NCBI GenBank assembly: GCA_963965975.1
Contig: OZ014416.1
Span: 8,722,432 to 8,786,431, forward strand
Length of the DNA stretch: 64,000 nt
From: Xestospongia bergquistia
Lineage: Eukaryota; Porifera; Demospongiae; Haplosclerida; Petrosiidae
Direction of reading: 5' to 3'
The notes below the pieces were generated by a model, which saw nothing but the letters and a program-made list of their open reading frames with translations, ran no database searches and was not told where the DNA came from. Below, piece after piece: positions 46,191 to 58,166 of the stretch (position 1 is its first letter; the number at the start of each line of letters is the position of its first letter). The translations under genes and the position numbers were made by a program.

Positions 46191-49100
46191 ATGGCTGAAT
46201 ACGATCTTGCCTCTCGAGTTGGAGCCTGCCTGGACCGCCATCTTGTTTTTCCCATACTAGAATTCTTATCAGAGAGGGGAGTAAGTAGAAATCACGTGAT
46301 GATCACATGATTATCATTTCCCTTTAGTTATACGATGAAAGAGATATCTTACAAGCACGCATCGATCTCCTCAATAAAACTAATATGGTATGTTATCTAG
46401 TCACATGACTGTCATGTGACATGTGATGTTACAGTTTGTATTATGACTTGGTCATGTGATTGTCATGTGATTTTTAGGTGGATTATGCTGTAGATGTGTA
46501 CAAAACCTTACATGGTGATGATGCCACTATCCCTGAGGGTAATGACATAATTAATTGTCATAATTAAAGGGGTTTACTTACTAGATATGTACGAAAAGAG
46601 GGAAGGTGTGGTTGCTAGGTTACAGTCACTCGAAGAACAGATAGAACCAATTGTTGAGTTATTTGAAGATCCTGATGTAGCTGAACATATGAAGAGGTGT
46701 GGCTTCTAATTATGCATGATATCAATATGACATCATCTTTTTATAGAGAAGATCAGAGCTTATTTGATTATTTAGCTCAAAATCACAATGTGAGTTAATT
46801 GTTATAATTATTACTGATAATTAAAGGGGCATCCTCCAGTTTACTCCAGCTAATGTTAACCTGATCTATGACACAGCAAAATTTAAATATGATTGTGGAG
46901 ACTATTCTCAAGCTGCAGAATATTTATATTTTTATCGTATTGTGGTAAGTTTATGACCAAATAGGGTATAATACGACCATATAGGACATAATACGACCAC
47001 ATATGGGATAATATGACCATATAGGGTATAATACGACCATATAGGGCATAATACGACCACATAGGGCATAATACGACCATATAGGGTATAATACGACCAT
47101 ATAGGGCATAATACGACCATATAGGGTATAATACATGCTGGTCTAATGCATTACCCCTTTATATAATCTGTCCATTGTGTTAAAACTATACATCCATACA
47201 GGCTCCAGTTGAACATAAGTATTTAGTTAGTGCTATGTGGGGAGAACTCTCTTCTGCTATTCTCAATCAAAATTTTGATGCAGCACATAAGGAACTTACT
47301 CGATTACGAGAAGACATTGAACAGACCACGACAGTAACATCTCTTATGAAGTTACAGCAACGTACCTGGTTAATACATTGGTCTTTATTTGTGTATTTTA
47401 ACCATCAAAATGGTCCTGATGACATTATAAATGTGTTTCTTCATCAACCAGAGTAAGAGATTGGTTTGAATATCTCTGTCAATTCGTTCATTGTATAGTC
47501 TGTCGTTTGTTTTAGTATTTATCCATTTTGATTTCTATGTATCCATTTGTTTACTGGTGTATCCATATATCTAGTTATCTTAACGCTATCCAGACATCTT
47601 GTCCACATATATTACGATATATTACAGCTGCTGTGGTTATCACTAACAGAAGACGACCCACTATTTTAAAAGACTTAGTCCGCGTTATAAAACATGTAAG
47701 AAAAGGAAGTATAGAAGGATGAATGGATGGATTGATGGACAATTATATGATATTTCTTTATTTCTAGGAGACATATTCATATCATGATCCTATTACAGAC
47801 CTCATAGAATATCTATGTGTTAAATATGATTTTGACAAGGCTCAAGAAAAACTTCATGAATGTGAAAAGGTATTTAAACTATAAACAATTGTTTATTGAA
47901 CGTTTTTAGGTTTTAAGTAACGATTTCTTTCTTGTTGCTTGTAAAGAAGAATTTATGGAAAGTGCTCAACAAATGATTTTTGAAATCTTTTGTCGTATTC
48001 ATCAATGTATTAGTATCAGGTAAGGACACCCTACTAATACTTTAGTGTATTATACAACCTCTATATTGAGGACACTTGTTCTAGTCCCATACTAATACTT
48101 TAGTGTATTATACAACCTCTATATTGAGGACACTTGTTCTAGTCCCATACTAATACTTTAGTGTATTATACAACCTCTATATTGAGGACACTTGTTCTAG
48201 TCCCATACTAATACTTTAGTGTATTATACAACCTCTATATTGAGGACACTTGTTCTAGTCCCATACTAATACTTTAGTGTATTATACAACCTCTATATTG
48301 AGGACACTTGTTCTAGTCCCATACTAATACTTTAGTGTATTATACAACCTCTATGTTGAGGACACTTGTTCTAGTCCCATACTAATACTTTAGTGTATTA
48401 TACAACCTCTATATTGAGGACACTTGTTCTAGTCCCATACTAATACTTTAGTGTATTATACAACCTCTATATTGAGGACACTTGTTCTAGTCCCATACTA
48501 ATACTTTAGTGTATTATACAACCTCTATATTGAGGACACTTGTTCTAGTCCCATACTAATACTTTAGTGTATTATACAACCTCTATATTGAGGACACTTG
48601 TTCTAGTCCCATACTAATACTTTAGTGTATTATACAACCTCTATATTGAGGACACCTGTTCTAGTCCTATACTAATACTTTAATGTATTATACAACCTCT
48701 ATATTGAGGACACTTGTTCTAGTCCCATACTAATACTTTAGTGTATTATACAACCTCTATATTGAGGACACTTGTTCTAGTCCCATACTAATACTTTAGT
48801 GTATTATACAACCTCTATATTGAGGACACTTGTTCTAGTCCCATACTAATACTTTAGTGTATTATACAACCTCTATATTGAGGACACTTGTTCTAGTCCC
48901 ATACTAATACTTTAGTGTATTATACAACCTCTATATTGAGGACACTTGTTCTAGTCCCATACTAATACTTTAGTGTATTATACAACCTCTATATTGAGGA
49001 CACTTGTTCTAGTCCCATACTAATACTTTAGTGTATTATACAACCTCTATATTGAGGACACCTCTATTGATTCATTGTACTCATTGTTAAGAGGCTTCTA

Positions 49101-49455
49101 TTTCCTATAGTATGTTAGCGTCAAAGCTCAATAAAACACCTGATGATGCTGAACGTTGGATTGTGAATCTCATTAGAGAAGCTCGTTTAGATGCTAAAAT
49201 TGATGCTAAAGAAGTAATAATAAATTAATAGGCTTATTAATTATCACTTTATTGCAGGGGCATGTTGTGATGAACCCTCAACCGCAATCTATTTATCAAC
49301 GAGTTATTGATCGTACAAAGTCAATTGGATTTCAGACTCAATTTTTAGCACAAAGCATTGATAAGGTTTCTATAGCAACCAACAATGCTTCTGGAGCTAA
49401 CCAATACAATAGCATTGTTAGTGGTAGACAAACGGTTAGTAAACATTATAATTAA
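46191..49455 (+). CDS. EIF3E: Translation initiation factor eIF3 subunit E (INT6)
   Basis: Twelve exons: 46191-46280, 46328-46387, 46478-46538, 46585-46696, 46747-46789, 46840-46944, 47202-47452, 47575-47695, 47768-47869, 47910-48019, 49111-49213, 49258-49455; 451 residues. Near full-length match: [67 protein letters not shown], and the PCI part [13 protein letters not shown]...[21 protein letters not shown]. Intron 6 has a 20-bp minisatellite; intron 10 (48020-49110) is filled by the 58-bp satellite. The last exon may continue beyond a weak donor at about 49434. Convergent with SLC66A3, 91 bp apart. Confidence 0.97.
46955..47134. repeat. 20-bp minisatellite, 9 copies
   Basis: Nine head-to-tail units of GACCATATAGGGTATAATAC with few variants, in EIF3E intron 6. 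Confidence 0.95.
48022..49066. repeat. 58-bp satellite array 2, about 18 copies
   Basis: Same unit and same plus-strand orientation as 14881-16326, here in EIF3E intron 10. Copies are nearly identical (rare variants such as CTATGTTGAGG near 48350). Confidence 0.98.
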
Positions 49456-49546
49456 TGAATTATTAACTTTTGATAATAGGGTCATGTTCATTGGGCCCCT
49501 GAGGTTTAATAGCCCCTGTTATTCATTTATTAATAACAACATTATT

Positions 49547-52500
49547 TTATTGAACTTTTCTGTTAATATTACTGCTATAATAGACACATTGTACAACTAT
49601 AATAGTGTTTAAAATGGCAGAAATCAAGTAATTCATTACAATCATTGTGTCTCCTACTTCAACAGCAGTTGTAAAGACACGAGCTAAGAGAGAGAGATAG
49701 AGAAACAGATTAATAACTTTATTAATAATAGTTCTCTTAAAGAGACTTAGTATGAAGGATGCCCTCTATATTGAGGACACTTGTTCTAGTCCCATACTAA
49801 TACTTTAGTGTATTATACAACCTCTATATTGAGGACACTTGTTCTAGTCCCATACTAATACTTTAGTGTATTATACAACCTCTATATTAAGGACACTTGT
49901 TCTAGTCTCATACTAATACTTTAGTGTACTATACAACCTCTATATTAAGCACACTTGTTCTAGTCTCATACTAATACTTTAGTGTATTATACAACCTCTA
50001 TATTGAGGACACTTGTTCTAGTCTCATACTAATACTTTAGTGTATTATACAACCTCTATATTGAGGACACTTGTTCTAGTCCTATACTAATACTTTAGTG
50101 TATTATACAACCTCTATATTGAGGACACTTGTTCTAGTCCCATACTAATACTTTAGTGTATTATACAACCTCTATATTGAGGACACTTGTTCTAGTCCTA
50201 TACTAATACTTTAGTGTATTATACAACCTCTATATTGAGGACACTTGTTCTAGTCCCATACTAATACTTTAGTGTATTATACAACCTCTATATTGAGGAC
50301 ACTTGTTCTAGTCCCATACTAATACTTTAGTGTATTATACAACCTCTATATTGAGGACACTTGTTCTAGTCCCATACTAATACTTTAGTGTATTATACAA
50401 CCTCTATATTGAGGACACTTGTTCTAGTCCTATACTAATACTTTAGTGTATTATACAACCTCTATATTGAGGACACTTGTTCTAGTCCCATACTAATACT
50501 TTAGTGTATTATACAACCTCTATATTGAGGACACTTGTTCTAGTCCCATACTAATACTTTAGTGTATTATACAACCTCTATATTGAGGACACTTGTTCTA
50601 GTCTCATACTAATACTTTAGTGTATTATACAACCTCTATATTGAGGACACTTGTTCTAGTCCCATACTAATACTTTAGTGTACTATACAACCTCTATATT
50701 GAGGACACTTGTTCTAGTCTCATACTAATACTTTAGTGTATTATACAACCTCTATATTGAGGACACTTGTTCTAGTCCCATACTAATACTTTAGTGTACT
50801 ATACAACCTCTATATTGAGGACACTTGTTCTAGTCTCATACTAATACTTTAGTGTACTATACAACCTCTATATTGAGGACACTTGTTCTAGTCTCATACT
50901 AATACTTTAGTGTATTATACAACCTCTATATTGAGGACACTTGTTCTAGTCTCATACTAATACTTTAGTGTACTATACAACCTCTATATTGAGGACACTT
51001 GTTCTAGTCTCATACTAATACTTTAGTGTACTATACAACCTCTATATTGAGGACACTTGTTCTAGTCTCATACTAATACTTTAGTGTACTATACAACCTC
51101 TATATTGAGGACACTTGTTCTAGTCTCATACTAATACTTTAGTGTACTATACAACCTCTATATTGAGGACACTTGTTCTAGTCCCATACTAATACTTTAG
51201 TGTATTATACAACCTCTATATTGAGGACACTTGTTCTAGTCTCATACTAATACTTTAGTGTACTATACAACCTCTATGTTGAGGACACTTGTTCTAGTCC
51301 CATACTAATACTTTAGTGTATTATACAACCTCTATATTGAGGACACTTGTTCTAGTCCCATACTAATACTTTAGTGTATTATACAACCTCTATATTAAGG
51401 ACACTTGTTCTAGTCTCATACTAATACTTTAGTGTACTATACAACCTCTATATTGAGGACACTTGTTCTAGTCTCATACTAATACTTTAGTGTACTATAC
51501 AACCTCTATATTGAGGACACTTGTTCTAGTCCCATACTAATACTTTAGTGTATTATACAACCTCTATATTGAGGACACTTGTTCTAGTCTCATACTAATA
51601 CTTTAGTGTACTATACAACCTCTATGTTGAGGACACTTGTTCTAGTCCCATACTAATACTTTAGTGTATTATACAACCTCTATATTGAGGACACTTGTTC
51701 TAGTCCCATACTAATACTTTAGTGTATTATACAACCTCTATATTAAGGACACTTGTTCTAGTCTCATACTAATACTTTAGTGTACTATACAACCTCTATA
51801 TTGAGGACACTTGTTCTAGTCCCATACTAATACTTTAGTGTATTATACAACCTCTATATTGAGGACACTTGTTCTAGTCCCATACTAATACTTTAGTGTA
51901 TTATACAACCTCTATATTGAGGACACTTGTTCTAGTCCCATACTAATACTTTAGTGTATTATACAACCTCTATATTAAGGACACTTGTTCTAGTCCCATA
52001 CTAATACTTTAGTGTATTATACAACCTCTATATTGAGGACACTTGTTCTAGTCCCATACTAATACTTTAGTGTATTATACAACCTCTATATTAAGGACAC
52101 TTGTTCTAGTCTCATACTAATACTTTAGTGTACTATACAACCTCTATATTGAGGACACTTGTTCTAGTCTCATACTAATACTTTAGTGTATTATACAACC
52201 TCTATATTGAGGACACTTGTTCTAGTCTCATACTAATACTTTAGTGTATTATACAACCTCTATATTGAGGACACTTGTTCTAGTCCTATACTAATACTTT
52301 AGTGTATTATACAACCTCTATATTGAGGACACTTGTTCTAGTCCCATACTAATACTTTAGTGTATTATACAACCTCTATATTGAGGACACTTGTTCTAGT
52401 CCTATACTAATACTTTAGTGTATTATACAACCTCTATATTGAGGACACTTGTTCTAGTCCCATACTAATACTTTAGTGTATTATACAACCTCTATATTGA

Positions 52501-55500
52501 GGACACTTGTTCTAGTCCCATACTAATACTTTAGTGTATTATACAACCTCTATATTGAGGACACTTGTTCTAGTCCTATACTAATACTTTAGTGTATTAT
52601 ACAACCTCTATATTGAGGACACTTGTTCTAGTCCCATACTAATACTTTAGTGTATTATACAACCTCTATATTGAGGACACTTGTTCTAGTCCCATACTAA
52701 TACTTTAGTGTATTATACAACCTCTATATTGAGGACACTTGTTCTAGTCTCATACTAATACTTTAGTGTATTATACAACCTCTATATTGAGGACACTTGT
52801 TCTAGTCCTATACTAATACTTTAGTGTACTATACAACCTCTATATTGAGGACACTTGTTCTAGTCCCATACTAATACTTTAGTGTACTATACAACCTCTA
52901 TATTGAGGACACTTGTTCTAGTCCCATACTAATACTTTAGTGTACTATACAACCTCTATATTGAGGACACTTGTTCTAGTCCCATACTAATACTTTAGTG
53001 TATTATACAACCTCTATATTGAGGACACTTGTTCTAGTCTCATACTAATACTTTAGTGTATTATACAACCTCTATATTGAGGACACTTGTTCTAGTCTCA
53101 TACTAATACTTTAATGTATTATACAACCTCTATATTGAGGACACTTGTTCTAGTCCCATACTAATACTTTAGTGTACTATACAACCTCTATATTGAGGAC
53201 ACTTGTTCTAGTCTCATACTAATACTTTAGTGTACTATACAACCTCTATATTGAGGACACTTGTTCTAGTCCCATACTAATACTTTAGTGTACTATACAA
53301 CCTCTATATTGAGGACACTTGTTCTAGTCCCATACTAATACTTTAGTGTATTATACAACCTCTATATTGAGGACACTTGTTCTAGTCTCATACTAATACT
53401 TTAGTGTATTATACAACCTCTATATTGAGGACACTTGTTCTAGTCCCATACTAATACTTTAGTGTACTATACAACCTCTATATTGAGGACACTTGTTCTA
53501 GTCTCATACTAATACTTTAGTGTACTATACAACCTCTATATTGAGGACACTTGTTCTAGTCTCATACTAATACTTTAGTGTATTATACAACCTCTATATT
53601 GAGGACACTTGTTCTAGTCCCATACTAATACTTTAGTGTACTATACAACCTCTATATTGAGGACACTTGTTCTAGTCTCATACTAATACTTTAGTGTACT
53701 ATACAACCTCTATATTGAGGACACTTGTTCTAGTCCCATACTAATACTTTAGTGTATTATACAACCTCTATATTGAGGACACTTGTTCTAGTCCCATACT
53801 AATACTTTAGTGTATTATACAACCTCTATATTGAGGACACTTGTTCTAGTCCCATACTAATACTTTAGTGTATTATACAACCTCTATATTGAGGACACTT
53901 GTTCTAGTCCCATACTAATACTTTAGTGTATTATACAACCTCTATATTGAGGACACTTGTTCTAGTCCCATACTAATACTTTAGTGTATTATACAACCTC
54001 TATATTGAGGACACTTGTTCTAGTCCCATACTAATACTTTAGTGTATTATACAACCTCTATATTGAGGACACTTGTTCTAGTCCCATACTAATACTTTAG
54101 TGTATTATACAACCTCTATATTGAGGACACTTGTTCTAGTCCCATACTAATACTTTAGTGTATTATACAACCTCTATATTGAGGACACTTGTTCTAGTCC
54201 CATACTAATACTTTAGTGTATTATACAACCTCTATATTGAGGACACTTGTTCTAGTCCCATACTAATACTTTAGTGTATTATACAACCTCTATATTGAGG
54301 ACACTTGTTCTAGTCCCATACTAATACTTTAGTGTATTATACAACCTCTATATTGAGGACACTTGTTCTAGTCTCATACTAATACTTTAGTGTATTATAC
54401 AACCTCTATATTGAGGACACTTGTTCTAGTCCCATACTAATACTTTAGTGTATTATACAACCTCTATATTGAGGACACTTGTTCTAGTCCCATACTAATA
54501 CTTTAGTGTATTATACAACCTCTATATTGAGGACACTTGTTCTAGTCTCATACTAATACTTTAGTGTATTATACAACCTCTATATTGAGGACACTTGTTC
54601 TAGTCCCATACTAATACTTTAGTGTATTATACAACCTCTATATTGAGGACACTTGTTCTAGTCTCATACTAATACTTTAGTGTATTATACAACCTCTATA
54701 TTGAGGACACTTGTTCTAGTCCCATACTAATACTTTAGTGTATTATACAACCTCTATATTGAGGACACTTGTTCTAGTCCCATACTAATACTTTAGTGTA
54801 TTATACAACCTCTATATTGAGGACACTTCATACCAAGGACAGTGTCCCATAGTGTCTGCTGTAGAGAATGGTTACTTACCCCAGCAGTTATATGTTGCAA
54901 TGCTCCAAGTCAATGTACTGACATTAGCTGATGTTTTACTGGAATAAAGTGCATTGATTTGTAACAATTTACTACTGGATGATATCAGGATACCTACAGA
55001 CTATAAATTATAGAAATATGGGATATAGGTTGCCATGGTAACTGACCATTAACGCATTTAAAATGCTGATAGGAATAACTCGATACATAGTTCCCATAAA
55101 GAAACTAATTATCCTATTAATAAACAGTAATTAATTAAACATTAATTAATAGGATTAACCCCTTACATTACAGCATAGGATGTATTTTCTTGATTCCATG
55201 ACTTACTAAAAGTGACTGCTAGTATTATAATTACGATACCTAAAAAAGACAGATTCCCATACCAGCAGTATGAGACTGAGACCTACTTTGTATTAAACAA
55301 AGCACAACATCAAGATAGGTTGTGATGTCATAGCTGTAGACATATGCATAAGCAATACCAGTAGAATATCTGAAAAGGAAATTCCATTTAAGATACTTTA
55401 GATGTTAAGATGTTACCCAAATATTTCTAGCCAATATCCTCGTATACTGATTCCTCTAGTGTCAGTAGCTTGATATGTCCTCCATACTTGAGGTAATTTC

Positions 55501-55568
55501 ATACAAACACTCAATAAAATCACACTATAACTCAGTATACGACTTATAAGCAGCAGTGGAGCAACCAT
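49547..55568 (-). CDS. SLC66A3: PQ-loop protein SLC66A3 (PQLC3)
   Basis: Six exons: 55568-55417, 55369-55287, 55240-55173, 55104-55047, 54993-54880, then 49683-49547 after a 5.2-kb intron; 203 residues. First PQ-loop: SVCMKLPQVWRTYQATDTRGISI; second: ISSSSKLLQINALYSSKTSANVSTLTW, both with the family's spacing. The last exon encodes ARVFTTAVEVGDTMIVMNYLIS, matching the family C-terminus in phase, which proves that the satellite lies inside the intron. Seven-helix membrane protein of the PQ-loop transporter family; substrate of SLC66A3 not established. The fourth exon is divergent and its boundaries are the least sure. Confidence 0.88.
49763..54828. repeat. 58-bp satellite array 3, about 87 copies
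   Basis: Fills almost all of the last SLC66A3 intron. Variants (TCTCATACT, GTGTACTATAC, TATTAAGGAC) are interspersed; CTATGTTGAGG at 51271 and 51619 lies 348 bp (6 units) apart inside matching flanks, so blocks were duplicated. The right third (about 53740-54830) is the most uniform. Confidence 0.98.
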
Positions 55569-55701
55569 GTTTCAACACGTTTCAGCCACACCCCCTAATT
55601 ATGTAATCATAATTTCTCTTTTTGCAATAAATAATAATAATTTAATTTATATTTAAATAATAAAACATTATTTTAAAAAAAGAATTTTGGAGTTATTTAA
55701 A

Positions 55702-56763
55702 TTAAGTTTCTTCATTTTTCACATGAGAATCAATAACTTCATCATCATCATGTGATTGGTCTTTCACTGATAATTTTAAAACCTAAAATATTATAAATAT
55801 TATTATTATAAATAAACTATTAAACAATATCTCTATACCGATAATCCACCAGCAGTAGCAGGTCTTGTCTCAACCTACAAAAAAATATTAATTTTAATAT
55901 GTTTGTTTTATTTCTCTACCTTCTTTTTTGGTCGTGAAGATTCTGGATAAGCTGTGATCATTTCTGTCAATTCTGCATTTTTTCTCCATGAATCAACACA
56001 GTCACTAACTCGATACATTGGTTGTACTTTTTGTAATCTGTCCAGCATAGCCTGAAGTATGAAAATAGACGCATAAAACCTCTTAAATAAATGCAATGGA
56101 TGTATAAAGGATATGTGAGTTGTTTAATGGATACATACTTTGTTTTCTTTAGCAACTCTTTCTAATTCTCGTTGTCGTTGTAAATCATTTAGACTAAACA
56201 ATTCAAACAATAGATAATTAACAACTACAATAGATAATTAGGTAATAACAACTATAATTGGTAATTAGGTAATTAACAACTACAATAGATAATTAAGTTT
56301 GTACCTGTGATGTTGGTAAGTATTCCAGTGATCCACGCTTCCTTTGGTGCTCATAATATGCTGCATTTTATGGAGCAATGTCATGTTATCTCTGTCTATT
56401 ATCTGTGTTCGCTCCAACTCCATCTAATGGACAGATAGGAAGTATGAATGGACGGATGATTTAAGTAATGGATGGTTGGTTGAAGTAAGAGATAGATAAT
56501 TAACATAAATGCATTAATACATTTTTCAATGGATCATACTTGTTGTTTTTTTTGTTTTTGAATTATGTGAGGATGAACAACTGGTGCCTTAGTGTCTACC
56601 ATTGGTTTGGCACTCTTTAACTAAAAGAAAGATAAAGAAGGTAACAGTTTAAAGATAATAGACTTACTCTTCTCTTGTGTTCTTGATAATACGCCTCATC
56701 CCAGCGTTTTTGTAATAGTTTATTGCCACAAGGTAATGTTGGTTGGTAAGAACGATGACTCAT
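55702..56763 (-). CDS. CFAP97D-like (hemingway family) protein A
   Basis: Seven exons: 56763-56668, 56620-56540, 56423-56305, 56193-56139, 56051-55920, 55874-55839, 55782-55702; 199 residues. Plan of CFAP97 domain-containing proteins: a short N-terminus with RWDEAYYQEHKRR, then AKPMVDTKAPVVHPHI, a coiled coil (ELERTQIIDRDNMTLLHKM), SLNDLQRQRELERVAKEN and a C-terminal block. Family members are needed for sperm-tail/axoneme assembly. Head-to-head with a paralogue at 56987-57979. Confidence 0.85.
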
Positions 56764-56986
56764 TACAAGAAACCTTTCTGATTCCCTCCTTTGTTAAGTG
56801 TCTTTCAAGTTTCCTCGAGGCGATTTATAGTTGTATTGTTGCTATGACGACGGGCTACGCTTTGCAATCCCGCCCACGCACACCCCCCTCCGTTAAAATT
56901 TTATCTCCGAGGGTACGCATTATTCGAAGAAAATAAAGAGTTATTAAAAACATTCAAGTGCTTTAAGTTTCTCTAACTCTAACAAA
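56764..56986. promoter_or_regulatory. Shared promoter of CFAP97D-like pair
   Basis: 223 bp between the two start codons, GC-richer than the surroundings. GTTGCTATGACGAC (56838-56851) resembles an RFX X-box (GTTGCCATGGCAAC) with a few mismatches, fitting ciliary genes. Confidence 0.4.
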
Positions 56987-57979
56987 ATGCAGAGGAAACA
57001 TAAAGCGTCATCTTATCAACCTCTCACTCCAGCAAATAATATGATACTTAAGAAAAAATGGGATCAAACACGATTTGATATGCACCGCAACAAGGTGACA
57101 TCACTGTACATAATGACACTATATAAAATATAATCCCTTTTAGAAACTCTGTATTTAACTATCTTTATGCTTATGTTTACACTATAAATATAATATTGTA
57201 TTGTTCCAGTATCTATTCATGTACTATTAAATTCCACATAAACTCTTTGGTAGGTACGTGAAGCTAAAGCTATGATTGATAACAAACCTCCAGCTACATA
57301 CATGCATCTCCACCTCAATTTAAAGAAATTACAAATGGAGGAAGAACGTCGAGCAACTATAGAGCGCGACAACCAAATCCTACTGGAGAAAATGTCCCAT
57401 ATTATGAGAACTAAAGGACAAGTTGATAACACTAATGATTATACTCAAAGAAGGTCAGCATAATATAAGATAAGTACATGTATTAAAACTATGTTACAAT
57501 AGAAGAAAATAGTTGTTTGTATGATCTGAAATATTATTGTTTTTATATTAAAATATTACTATATTCTATTATAATGTAGAAGGCAATGTTTGTAGTTTCA
57601 TTAAATATACTAATATTTTTATAATGTTCTTTTATTTTTAACTCTTTATTTTTATAGTTTGAATAAAACTAGACGTCAACGTGATTTGTTGCGAGTGACA
57701 CATGAAAATCAAGCCATCCTAAAGCGTATTCAAAGCAAAGAACCACATTACAATCATTTTCAATGGCTCGATCAATGGCATATTAATAGAGGATACATGT
57801 CTAATATATCAAAATATCCACATTCTTGGATGACTAAAGAAAAGGTATTTTTCTCAAGTTATGTCAACTCATTCCATATTTTACTGCAGGTCAAGAGTAA
57901 TCAAGTCAAACCTATGAACTCAGCTAGTTCTAGAAAGAACAGTTATAATCTGCCCCCATTGATTAGGCAACCAAGTTAA
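56987..57979 (+). CDS. CFAP97D-like (hemingway family) protein B
   Basis: Four exons: 56987-57094, 57254-57453, 57658-57844, 57890-57979; 194 residues. Same plan as protein A: KKWDQTRFDMHRNKV, AKAMIDNKPPATYMHL, coiled coil (RRATIERDNQILLEKMSHIM), SLNKTRRQRDLLRVTHENQAIL and KRIQSKEPHYNHFQW. The phase-2 splice before SLN(K/D) is at the same place in both genes, supporting common origin by inverted duplication. Probably axonemal. Confidence 0.87.
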
Positions 57980-58166
57980 AAGATTAACAAATATGAACTA
58001 AAATAACAATTAATGACTTATTAATAATAATTATTATAATATGAAAGTCGCGTGGTTTTGACCAATCAGAATTCAGTATGCGCGTGTAATAATAAGGCGG
58101 TTTTGTTAACAGCTGCTAGAGAAATGAAATAAAAATAATTTTTGTGGCTGTTATTGCTACGTTAGT

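Noticed and set aside
46883..47136. Minus-strand frames rich in [12 protein letters not shown]
   Set aside because: Produced by the 20-bp intronic minisatellite of EIF3E; its length keeps several frames open.
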